Origin: Chloroflexota bacterium
Lineage (GTDB): Bacteria; Chloroflexota; Dehalococcoidia; Lucifugimonadales; Lucifugimonadaceae
Reading direction: 5' to 3'
Assembly: GCA_013204555.1 (NCBI GenBank)
Contig: JABMNO010000049.1
Coordinates: 1 to 64,000, forward strand
DNA length: 64,000 nt
Part shown: positions 8,226 to 16,800 of the stretch, piece by piece
Layout of the letters: every line of letters starts with the position of its first letter
How positions within the stretch are numbered: position 1 is the first letter of the stretch
Made by a program: the position numbers and the translations under genes
Notes under the pieces: model-generated
Seen by the model: only the letters and a program-made list of their open reading frames with translations
Database searches by the model: none
What the model was told of the DNA's origin: nothing

Positions 8226-9128
8226 ATGAAGATTGGCATCCTCTCAAGGAATAGCAGTCTGTATTCAACCCAGAGTTTGGCCAACGCTGCAATACAGCGA
8301 GGGCACGATGCGGTCGTCGTCGACTATCTGCGCTGCTTTATGAACATAACATCAATGAATCCAAGGGTCATGTACGCAGGGGAAGAGTTGCATTTCGACG
8401 CGATCATCCCGCGAATTGGTGCGTCGCACACCTTCTATGGCACGGCGGTCGTACGCCAATTTGAAGTGATGGGCGTGTTCCCGTCCAATGAATCACAAGC
8501 AATAACCCGAGCTCGAGATAAGCTCCGCTCCTTCCAGTTACTATCTCGCTCGGACATCGGGCTTCCTGTGACAGGGTTCGCACATGCCACTCGTGACACG
8601 GCGGGTCTTATCGATTCTGTAGGAGGCGCCCCTCTAGTTATCAAGCTGCTGGAAGGTACCCAGGGACTTGGAGTTGTGCTCGCTGAAACGCGGAAAGCGG
8701 CTGAATCCGTCATCGGTGCTTTCAGACAACTTAATGCCAACCTGCTTGTCCAAGAATTCATCAAGGAAGCCGGGGGAAGTGACATCCGAGCATTCGTTGT
8801 GGGCAACCGGGTAGTCGCCTCAATGATGCGTACCGCTGCGCCTGGTGAATTCCGGTCAAACCTCCACCGAGGGGGGAAAGCAGAAAACGTGCGCCTTACT
8901 CCGGCCGAGCGACGTACCGCAGTGAAGGCAGCACGAGTACTTGGATTGAACGTGGCCGGAGTAGATCTCGTACGTTCAGATCGCGGCCCGCTGATCCTCG
9001 AGGTAAATGCGTCGCCTGGGCTTGAAGGCATTGAGAAATCAACGGGAGTTAATGTGGCTGGAGCGATCATCAAGAATATTGAAGACAGCGTAACTTTGGG
9101 TCCCAAAACCCATCGAGTTAAGGGCTAG
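8226..9128 (+). CDS. rimK: RimK-type alpha-L-glutamate ligase (ATP-grasp)
   Basis: 300 aa, the same length as E. coli RimK, which adds glutamates to the C-terminus of ribosomal protein S6. The N-terminus [15 protein letters not shown] is typical of the family. ATP-grasp features follow: [19 protein letters not shown] (nucleotide loop and lysine), [20 protein letters not shown] (adenine-binding strand), and the metal-binding [14 protein letters not shown] near the C-terminus. ATG is well placed. The nearest neighbours are an AstE-like deacylase upstream and a small aspartic protease only 10 bases downstream. This set suggests a ligase with trimming enzymes for a glutamylated target. The substrate (S6 or another peptide) is not shown by sequence. 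Confidence 0.88.
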   Translation: MKIGILSRNSSLYSTQSLANAAIQRGHDAVVVDYLRCFMNITSMNPRVMYAGEELHFDAIIPRIGASHTFYGTAVVRQFEVMGVFPSNESQAITRARDKLRSFQLLSRSDIGLPVTGFAHATRDTAGLIDSVGGAPLVIKLLEGTQGLGVVLAETRKAAESVIGAFRQLNANLLVQEFIKEAGGSDIRAFVVGNRVVASMMRTAAPGEFRSNLHRGGKAENVRLTPAERRTAVKAARVLGLNVAGVDLVRSDRGPLILEVNASPGLEGIEKSTGVNVAGAIIKNIEDSVTLGPKTHRVKG

Positions 9129-9138
9129 CCAATTTCAT

Positions 9139-9669
9139 ATGCCTATGGACGCAGTTCCTTCACATGTTGGTGATGAAACAAACGAAGTTCTCCGGAGTGA
9201 ATCTGGACGGTTCCGAAGCAAGCACCTACCCGTCATAGGTTGGCGTGAGCGGGTGGCGCTTCTGGATCTCGAAATCCCCACAATTAAGGCCAAGGTTGAT
9301 ACCGGCGCGATAGTTTCAGCGCTGCACGCCTGGAACATCCGAGAACTCGAACGGGATGGCAAGCCCTACGTCCGCTTCACAGTCAATCCAACTCGCCGCC
9401 GCTCAACCCAAAGGAGGGTGGAAGCGCCGCTAAGCGGTCATCGCAACATCACCAGTTCAAGCGGACACAAGGAGTCACGCCCCACCATTCGGACCAGCGT
9501 CACCGTTGGAAGCCAAACGTTTCAAATGAACCTCACTCTGACCCGTCGCACGGGGATGAACTTCCCAATGCTTCTGGGTCGAGAAGCCATCCGAGGCCGT
9601 TTCGTAGTCGACTCTGGCCGCTCCTACGTGAGCGCTGCATACCTCAATCTTGATCCAGCAAGCGGCTAA
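9139..9669 (+). CDS. Retropepsin-like aspartic protease of the RimK-associated (RimB/'ATP-dependent zinc protease') family
   Basis: 176 aa. The motif VIGWRERVALLDLEIPTIKA followed by KVDTGAIVSALHA gives the Asp-Thr-Gly active-site triad of retropepsin-like single-domain proteases, which act as dimers. The C-terminal part MLLGREAIRGRFVVDSG is the usual second hydrophobic Gly element. Pfam historically called this group a zinc protease, but I see no HExxH. Family members are often encoded beside rimK; in Pseudomonas the RimB protein cleaves RimK-made polyglutamate. It starts 10 bases after rimK, so the two are almost certainly one transcript. Confidence 0.8.
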   Translation: MPMDAVPSHVGDETNEVLRSESGRFRSKHLPVIGWRERVALLDLEIPTIKAKVDTGAIVSALHAWNIRELERDGKPYVRFTVNPTRRRSTQRRVEAPLSGHRNITSSSGHKESRPTIRTSVTVGSQTFQMNLTLTRRTGMNFPMLLGREAIRGRFVVDSGRSYVSAAYLNLDPASG

Positions 9670-9896
9670 TTCAGTGGATTCTGCCTGATCAGATCGCGAA
9701 TCAAACTACCGCTCCTCTCAGGGGGACGCGGCGGCCATGCTCGGAATAACCACGGCCCTGATTCCACGGCCGAAGCCCTTCATCAATCTCAGGACGGCTT
9801 CCTCCGCTACCGCACTGAACGCAGCATCATGCGCTATTGTGGCTTGCTGAGCACTGCAATCTGAATTTCGTCAGAGTCCTAACTTACGGCACTCAC

Positions 9897-10586
9897 TTAC
9901 GCCATTGGCTTTCCGGTTGACCAGTTCCAGTCATCTGGCGGCCAGATGTTAGTACCGCGGATTGCTGGCGCCCGTTCGCCGTCGTACCAGTCCTTCACCG
10001 TGTCCGCCCACTGCTTGATGTGGGGAGTCTTGCGGTGGTACTCAAACGCCTCGGCGTTAGCATAGACCTCATAGAGCCACAGTTCCGAGGGATTTTCAAT
10101 GTTCTGGTAGAGATCGAATCGATGGCATCCGGGTTCTCGGTGGACCGATCCCAATGCGTCGAGTGTTGCAGCCTCGATAAATGAGTCTACCTTGTCCGGA
10201 AGTACGGGCAGCGCTGCATGGATGACGTGCAGGCTGCCTGAGAAGAAACTCTCGTCGCGCCCAGTGATTGCCGCGGGCCATACTGCATAGTCATTTGGAA
10301 ACGCGTTGCGGCATTTTGAGACCTTAGGATTTCCATCGTGCAGGTCTTTGACCGCCGCGGCCCAGGTCTTGAAGTGATCCTGGGTTGTGTGAACATCAAA
10401 GGCCTCTTCAGAGTCGTAGACCTCTGTAAAACCAATGCGTGTCGGGTCGGTGCTGTCCTGGATTATGTCGAATCGATGGCACCCGTACTCATGGCTGACC
10501 GAGCCCCGGCCATCGCCTTTCGACGCCTCTAGAAACTCATCAACCTTGTCCGGTTTCACATTGAACTGGACCATCACGATATACAT
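9897..10586 (-). CDS. Tandem antibiotic-biosynthesis-monooxygenase (ABM) domain protein
   Basis: About 229 aa made of two copies of a ferredoxin-like ABM domain. Copy one has MYIVMVQFNVKPDKVDEFLE, then GCHRFDIIQD and FTEVYDSEEAFDVH. Copy two has the parallel VLPDKVDSFIE, GCHRFDLYQN and LYEVYANAEAFEYH. Single-domain members work as dimers and act on quinones, heme or autoinducers, so this gene looks like a fused dimer. I start at the methionine of MYIVMVQF, six codons inside the longest frame, because it begins the first strand exactly. No operon partner is evident, and the substrate is unknown. Confidence 0.78.
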   Translation of the reverse strand: MYIVMVQFNVKPDKVDEFLEASKGDGRGSVSHEYGCHRFDIIQDSTDPTRIGFTEVYDSEEAFDVHTTQDHFKTWAAAVKDLHDGNPKVSKCRNAFPNDYAVWPAAITGRDESFFSGSLHVIHAALPVLPDKVDSFIEAATLDALGSVHREPGCHRFDLYQNIENPSELWLYEVYANAEAFEYHRKTPHIKQWADTVKDWYDGERAPAIRGTNIWPPDDWNWSTGKPMA

Positions 10587-11031
10587 GCCGGTCTTCCCTC
10601 TCACATTGTGCGTACGTCCCGATTAGGCGCTCTCTTCGGCGGAAGTATAGACCCGACACCAATAATGGTGCTCCACGCAACCAAGCTTCTACGCCACAGG
10701 GTGACCCCGGTCAGCGAGCGATTGGCGCATCCATGCGCCCGCGCTGCCTCCCGTTGTGGCAGCATCTCCACCCGGTAAGGCGCGAGTCTCTGGCCTACGC
10801 GCAGGGCAGATTTCTCGTAGAGGAACGGATCGATCGCATCCACTATTGCTCGTGTATCGGTCCAGTCAGGCCCATGGATGATCGTTCCTAAACGGCCAAT
10901 TATCCAAGCAGCATGGGGCTAGGTCCCTAGTGCCCGGTGACCTTCCCTTCCAACGAAAACACCACCGGCCTGCGTAGCAATCCCAGATTCATGATGCGAA
11001 ATAACCGGACCAAAGCAACGAGGCCTAACGA
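10587..11031. other. Intergenic stretch without a supported gene
   Basis: A minus-strand frame of about 80 codons (to 10843) sits upstream of the ABM gene, but it has no recognisable motif and no ribosome binding site. The plus-strand frame from 10937 is the antisense of the receiver gene. I see no RNA gene or terminator. Confidence 0.4.
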
Positions 11032-11631
11032 TCACGCTGCGCGACGGCGACCTCTACGAATTACTCGCCTCGCAGGGCGACGCCGACGCGATGGCGCAGC
11101 CATACGGGCTGGAGCAGCTCCCAACACCGTCACACCAATGTTTGACACTGGTGGCGCTATTTTGCGAACGGTTAGTGAGGTAGACCCAGCGGCCAGCCTC
11201 CGATCAGCCTCTGTAGTCGCGTCATGAGAAATATCGCGCTTGTTTTCTTTGACCCATTTCCGCTCAATGCTACCCAGAGCCATGCCGACTCTGAATTCCA
11301 CTTCACCTTCACTCCACGGCTTATTGACGTAATCCATAGCACCAAGTGACTTTGCCAGCGCCTTATCATCGGGACGGCCCCTCGCGCTTACTACGATTAC
11401 CGGAACACTGGAAACGTTACTGTCGTTTCTCATGGCATCCAAAACCTGAAACCCATCAGTATCTGGCATGGAAAGGTCAAGCATGATCAGATCCACGCCC
11501 TGGGTGGTGATGAAATCCATCACGTCTTTGCCGTCATCAAGTTCAATAACGGAATGACCTTCCTCTTCAAGCAGCATTGTGAGTGCTGTTCGAACGTCAG
11601 GCTCGTCATCTACAACCAAAATACGGGACAT
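11032..11631 (-). CDS. Orphan response-regulator receiver protein with Arg-rich tail
   Basis: About 199 aa. A single CheY-like receiver domain fills residues 1-120: the acidic pair in ILVVDDEPD, the phospho-acceptor Asp in DLIMLDLSMPDTDG, the Thr/Ser switch in VIVVSARG and the lysine in MDYVNKPWSEGEV. No DNA-binding or enzymatic output domain follows. Instead the last 30-40 residues are very rich in arginine (APSRRRRPARRVIRRGRRRAA region), which could bind nucleic acid or be a read-on extension. I start at MSRILVVDDEP; the longer frame adds 33 residues of unrelated sequence. No histidine kinase is encoded nearby. Confidence 0.85.
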   Translation of the reverse strand: MSRILVVDDEPDVRTALTMLLEEEGHSVIELDDGKDVMDFITTQGVDLIMLDLSMPDTDGFQVLDAMRNDSNVSSVPVIVVSARGRPDDKALAKSLGAMDYVNKPWSEGEVEFRVGMALGSIERKWVKENKRDISHDATTEADRRLAAGSTSLTVRKIAPPVSNIGVTVLGAAPARMAAPSRRRRPARRVIRRGRRRAA

Positions 11632-11956
11632 TGCACATCGCTCCAATACCCTGCCATCCAGCCAACCAGTCAGGCAGTTAGTACCCACATCTGCAAGTTG
11701 TCGCCAGAAGTTGATGCAGTGGATACACATTCAGGTATATCGCAAATCCCGCCATTCGTGCTGCGCACAATGGACCGACCCATCTGGGTAACTGCACCCA
11801 GGTTTTTCGAGCGTTTCTTCCGCCCCACTCACGAATCACAGTCTTTCCAAAATGGCTCTGGAATTTCTGCTACTATGGTTTTCGTCACATTTAACTGTTT
11901 TATTAATGTGCTGGGCTGTTGTTGGTCCGGTTATCGACTTGCGAGAGGTCAACTGA
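11632..11956. other. Divergent intergenic region
   Basis: It separates the minus-strand receiver gene from the plus-strand zinc-ribbon gene and must contain both promoters. I see no convincing -35/-10 pair, hairpin or small gene. The plus-strand ORFs across it are antisense to the receiver N-terminus or have no motif. Confidence 0.4.
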
Positions 11957-12208
11957 GTGACGATCACTAGAAGAGTAGTAAATCCGCTGTCATGTCCGCG
12001 CTGCGACAGCGGCCAATCACTGACGAACAGAGGCGACTTTTACGGGGACTATCTGGCGTGTCTCGTCTGCGGTTGGAATGGCGAAGCTGACGAATCTGGT
12101 GCTCCTGTCATGGTGGTCATTCCACCGCCGCCAATCAAGCGCCGCAGACGCCGAAAGCGTTTGCCCGACGGCCGTCTCGTCGACCCGGCAGACACCTCCA
12201 TCGAGTAA
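11957..12208 (+). CDS. Small zinc-ribbon protein
   Basis: 83 aa from a GTG start. Two knuckles, LSCPRCDSG and LACLVCGWNG, give CxxC...CxxC spaced about 20 residues apart, a treble-clef or zinc-ribbon site. The middle is Pro/Val-rich, then an RRRRRKR basic patch and an acidic C-terminus. Such proteins usually bind nucleic acid or another protein. It stands alone between an orphan receiver gene and glnA, reading toward glnA but separated from it by a promoter. Function unknown. Confidence 0.6.
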   Translation: MTITRRVVNPLSCPRCDSGQSLTNRGDFYGDYLACLVCGWNGEADESGAPVMVVIPPPPIKRRRRRKRLPDGRLVDPADTSIE

Positions 12209-12272
12209 CGCTTGTTACTGATCGTGACTCGCTCTCCTGTCAAATAGCGATTTCTGTGCAATCGATTTTCGT

Positions 12273-12316
12273 TTGACATATTTTTCACAATGTCCCATAT
12301 TTGTTGCCTTGGCAAC
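12273..12316 (+). promoter_or_regulatory. glnA promoter with adjacent operator-like palindrome
   Basis: A consensus -35 TTGACA (12273-12278) is followed after exactly 17 bases by CATATT (12296-12301). Immediately downstream is a perfect inverted repeat, GTTGCC-TT-GGCAAC (12303-12316), covering the expected transcription start, a classic repressor position. The glnA ATG lies 126 bases further on. The identity of the regulator (a nitrogen-responsive repressor is a guess) is not shown. Confidence 0.6.
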
Positions 12317-12441
12317 GTGACCCTGGGGGCGGTGCGCGCACGCGTGCGAGGCACCGGAGAGCCGGTCGGCGGGTCAAAAACACGATTGCCACCCAACCAG
12401 TGCCTCGAATAGCCGGCACCTGAGACACCAACGCCACAACC

Positions 12442-13791
12442 ATGTCAACAGACAATTTAGAGGCCATTGAATACGTATTGCGTTCCGCCCACGAGCGGGA
12501 TGTCAAATTCGTGCGCCTCTGGTTTACGGACATTCTTGGCACGGTCAAGGGCTTTGCCATCACCATTGATGAGCTTGAACACGTCCTCCATCGTGGCGCC
12601 ACATTTGATGGATCTGCGATAGACGCGTTCGCCCGCCAATCTGAGGCAGACATGGTGGCCGTACCCGATCCCTCAACCTGGCAGGTACTGCCCTGGCGCC
12701 CAAGTGAGAACGCTGTTGCGCGTCTCTTCTGCGACATCCAGACCCCGCAAGGCGAACCAGCAGACCTCGATACACGTCACGTTCTCCGCCGCAACATGCG
12801 CCGCGCCAGCGATATGGGATTCACCTATTACGTTGGCCCTGAGATCGAATATTTCTACCTGAATGACCCCGATGAAAGTAACCCATCTGTTAATCCCCTG
12901 GGACACGGTGGGTACTTTGATCAGACCTCTGCGGACTCTGGAGCAGACCTGCGTCGCGACACAGTGATCGCTGTGGAAGAGATGGGCATCCCGGTGCAGC
13001 ACAGTCATCATGAGGTTTCAGAAGGCCAGCACGAGATTGATCTGCGGCACACCAACGCTCTTACGATGGCAGATTCCGTTATCACCTTCAAAGTTGCAGC
13101 CAAAGAGGTTGCTACCGCCAATGGTGTAAGAGCAACTTTCATGCCGCGGCCCAGCGAAAAGATGCATGGCAGTGGGATGCATTCCCACCTCTCGCTATTC
13201 AACGGCGAGTCAAACGCTTTTTATGATGAGGATGACCCTAGACGTCTATCGCCAATAGCCAAGAAATTTCTCGCGGGACTATTGCGACATGGTCCGGAGA
13301 TAACTGCTGTAACGAACCAGTGGGTCAACTCGTACAAGCGACTCGTCCCCGGATATGAAGCCCCGGTCTACTCAGCGTGGACCGATAGCGCGTGGGGCGA
13401 TCTCGTTCGAATTCCTGCTATAAGGCCTGGACGAGAAGATTCCGTACGCATCGAGTACCGGGCTCCAGACTCTGCCTGCAATCCATACCTGGCATTCAGT
13501 GTGATGCTGGCCGCCGGACTTGAAGGCATCGAAAAAGATTATGACCCGCCAGAACTCATTTCGGGCAGCCTTGACTCGCTATCGCCAAAAGAACTTGAAG
13601 CTCTTGGCGTCCAGAAACTGCCCGGGAATCTCTCCGAAGCAGTGACGCTGGCTGAAGATAGCGACGTGGTGAGAAATGCACTTGGAGAACGAGTGCATGA
13701 AAGCTTCCTCAGAAACAAAAGAATTGAATGGCAAGAATACGAGAGGACCGTTACGGATTACGAGGTAAACCGGTATCTGCGCGCCCTCTAG
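12442..13791 (+). CDS. glnA: Glutamine synthetase type I
   Basis: 449 aa, the size of GSI. It makes glutamine from glutamate, ammonia and ATP. Seen are the beta-grasp N-terminus (VKFVRLWFTDILGTVKG), FDGSAIDAF, the metal/substrate segments EIEYFYL and GQHEIDLRH, MPRPSEKMHGSGMHSHLSLF, and RIEYRAPDSACNPYLA near the C-terminus. The NLYDLPPEE adenylylation loop of GSI-beta enzymes is absent, so this is a GSI-alpha form not controlled by adenylylation. A strong promoter with a palindrome precedes it. gltB starts 32 bases after the stop, so the two belong to one ammonia-assimilation transcript. Confidence 0.95.
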   Translation: MSTDNLEAIEYVLRSAHERDVKFVRLWFTDILGTVKGFAITIDELEHVLHRGATFDGSAIDAFARQSEADMVAVPDPSTWQVLPWRPSENAVARLFCDIQTPQGEPADLDTRHVLRRNMRRASDMGFTYYVGPEIEYFYLNDPDESNPSVNPLGHGGYFDQTSADSGADLRRDTVIAVEEMGIPVQHSHHEVSEGQHEIDLRHTNALTMADSVITFKVAAKEVATANGVRATFMPRPSEKMHGSGMHSHLSLFNGESNAFYDEDDPRRLSPIAKKFLAGLLRHGPEITAVTNQWVNSYKRLVPGYEAPVYSAWTDSAWGDLVRIPAIRPGREDSVRIEYRAPDSACNPYLAFSVMLAAGLEGIEKDYDPPELISGSLDSLSPKELEALGVQKLPGNLSEAVTLAEDSDVVRNALGERVHESFLRNKRIEWQEYERTVTDYEVNRYLRAL

Positions 13792-13823
13792 CGCCAGGTA
13801 TTGACCCCGTGTCGTACTCATTT

Positions 13824-16800
13824 ATGAAAGACTCCGCCATCAAAGAATCTGCGCTCCCCGCCTACGCGTCATTGCAGCCAATGAAGAAGACCGGGCTGTA
13901 CGACCCCGCTTTTGAGCACGACGCGTGTGGGGTAGGTCTTGTAGCAAATATTCGCGGAGATCGCTCCCACAAAATGGTGGAGCAAGCCCTTGAGGTACTA
14001 AATCACCTCACGCACCGTGGTGCCCGAGGGGCCGATCCTGACACCGGTGACGGCGCAGGAATCCTTATCCAGATGCCTCACGATTTCTTCAGAGATATTG
14101 CGGCAGATCTTGATATCGCCTTGCCGGAGCCCGGCCACTACGGCGTGGCGATGTGCTTCCTGCCTCAAGGCGACGAAGCCCGCGCTGCATGTGAGGCCGC
14201 AATCGAGACGGCAGTCAAAGCGGAAGGCATGGAACTCCTTGGCTGGAGAGATGTCCCGCAGCGACCGGATACCATCGGAATCCTGGCCCAGAAGGTCAAG
14301 CCAACTATTCGTCAGGCCTTCATTGGCGGTTGGTCTGAGATCGACTCAGACCGGCTCGAGCGCGAACTTTATGTAGCCCGAAAAGTGATCGAGAACACTG
14401 TTGAATCGATGACTGATGTTCTGACAGACGACGATCGCAACGCCTTTTACATCTGCTCCATGTCGGCTCGCACAATCGTCTACAAGGGATTACTGATATC
14501 AGAGCAGGTTGCCACGTTCTTCCCTGATCTTGAAGACGAGCGACTTCAAACTGCGTTCGCACTCGTGCACTCCCGCTACAGCACGAACACTCTTGGCGAG
14601 TGGAAACTGGCCCACCCTTACCGAATGCTGTGCCATAACGGTGAGATCAATACTGTCCAGGGGAATAAGAACTGGATGCGCGCTCGCGAGCAGCACTTCA
14701 CCAGTGAACTCTTTGGCGACGACGTCCGCAAACTCGCACCGATAACCCGGCAGGACGAAAGCGACACCGCCTCATTTGATCAGGCGTTTGAGCTGCTGGC
14801 GCTGGGTGGCCGCGAAATTGAACATGTTGCGGCAATGATGATCCCTGAGCCCTGGTACGGACACGACACGATGTCCGAAGGGAAGAAGGCCTTCTACCAG
14901 TACCACTCCACGGTCATGGAGCCATGGGACGGCCCAGCGATGATGGCCTTCACGGATGGGCACAAAGTTGGGGCGGTCCTCGACAGGAACGGCTTCCGGC
15001 CGATGCGCTACCTTGTGACCAAGGATGACCTCCTTGTGATGGCGTCTGAAACTGGCGTACTGGACGTTCCACCAGAAGATGTGGCGTTCAAGGCGCGATT
15101 GCAGCCCGGAATGATGTTCCTCGTCGATTTCGACGAAGGCCGCATCATTGATGATGCCGAGATAAAAAATGGTCTGGCTACGCGTGAGCCCTATGGCGAA
15201 TGGATCAAAGAGAATGCCCGATTCCTGGATGACGTTCCAGAACCGAGCTACGTCCCCGGCGTTGACCGCGAGACCCTGGAAGTGCGGCAAAAAGCGTTTG
15301 GCTACTCTCAGGAGGATCTCAGAATTCTTCTCGCACCACTGAGCGAAGAAGGCCACGAGGCCTACGGCTCAATGGGTAACGACACTCCACTGGCTGTGCT
15401 ATCTGACCTGCCACAGAGTCTTTTTTCCTACTTCAAGCAGCAATTTGCACAAGTCTCCAATCCGCCGCTGGACAAAGAATTTGAGAAGATCGTCACCCAG
15501 ATGTCGATGACCATCGGCGCTCAGGGCAATCTTTTTGACGAGTCACCACGCCACTGTCGACAACTTTCGATTGAGCATCCCATTCTGACGAATACAGAGA
15601 TGGCGAAGATTCGGGCGCTGAACGAGCCCGGGTTCCAGTCTGCCGTCATTTCGACGCTATGGGATCCGAACGGGGGAGCAGCCGGACTCCGCTCCGCCCT
15701 AGATCGCGTACGCAGTGAAACGTCAGATGCAATAGACGCAGGCCACGAGATCATCATCCTTTCGGATAGGGGGGTCGATTCCGACAGCGCGCCCATTCCG
15801 TCGATTCTTGCGACCGGCGCCGTCCACCACCACCTGATTCGCGAAGGCCTGCGCCAGAATGTTGGCATAGTGGTCGAATCAGGAGACCCGAGGGAAGTAC
15901 ACCACTTCGCGGTTCTCTATGGATACGGAGCCAACGCGGTAAACCCATATCTTGCCTTTGAAACAGCGTGGGAACTGTTTCGCGTCGAACGCGAACTTGG
16001 ACACGAGACTCCCTCAGACTCTGAGTCAGAATCAAACATCGTTCAGGGTCTTGAAAAGGGTGTCTTGAACGTTATGGCAAAGATGGGAGTCTCAACTCTT
16101 GCCAGCTACCATGGCGCTCAGGTTTTCGAAGGTTTAGGGCTTTCGCAGGAACTTGTTAATGAGTTTTTCACCTGGACTCCGACCAAAATCGAAGGCATCG
16201 GTCTGAAAGAAATCGCTCAGGACTCCATCGAAAGACTTGAGCGTGCGTATCCGAAGCAGACAGTAGCAGCGGAGCTTCCGCTAGATGTCGCGGGCCTCTA
16301 CCAGTGGCGCTCCAACGGCGAGCACCATATGTACAACCCGCTTACAGTCTCGCTGTTGCAGGATTCGGTGAACCGCAACGATTCATCTGTGTTCGCTCAG
16401 TACTCAAAGCTGGCAAACGATGAGACACGTCGACTAACCACAATTCGTGGACTCCTTGAATTCAAGGAAGACCCAACCAGAGCGATCTCCGTCGATGAGG
16501 TGGAACCGGCAAGTGAGATAGTAAAGCGGTTCGCGACAGGTGCAATTTCGCTAGGTTCGATCAGCCGCGAAGCGCATGAAACGCTGGCGATCGCCATGAA
16601 CCGCATTGGAGCGCGAAGCAACACTGGAGAAGGCGGCGAGGACTCTTCCCGCTACCAGCTTGATCCCAACGGCGACTCCCGAAGCAGCGCCATCAAGCAG
16701 GTGGCCTCAGGCCGATTCGGCGTCACCATAAACTATCTCGCGAACGCGACCGACTTGCAGATAAAGATGGCACAGGGGTCCAAGCCCGGAGAAGGCGGTC

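Noticed and set aside
9735-9777. Repeated CCACGGCC motif after the RimK-associated protease
   Set aside because: The copies are direct, not inverted, and no function can be assigned from two short copies.
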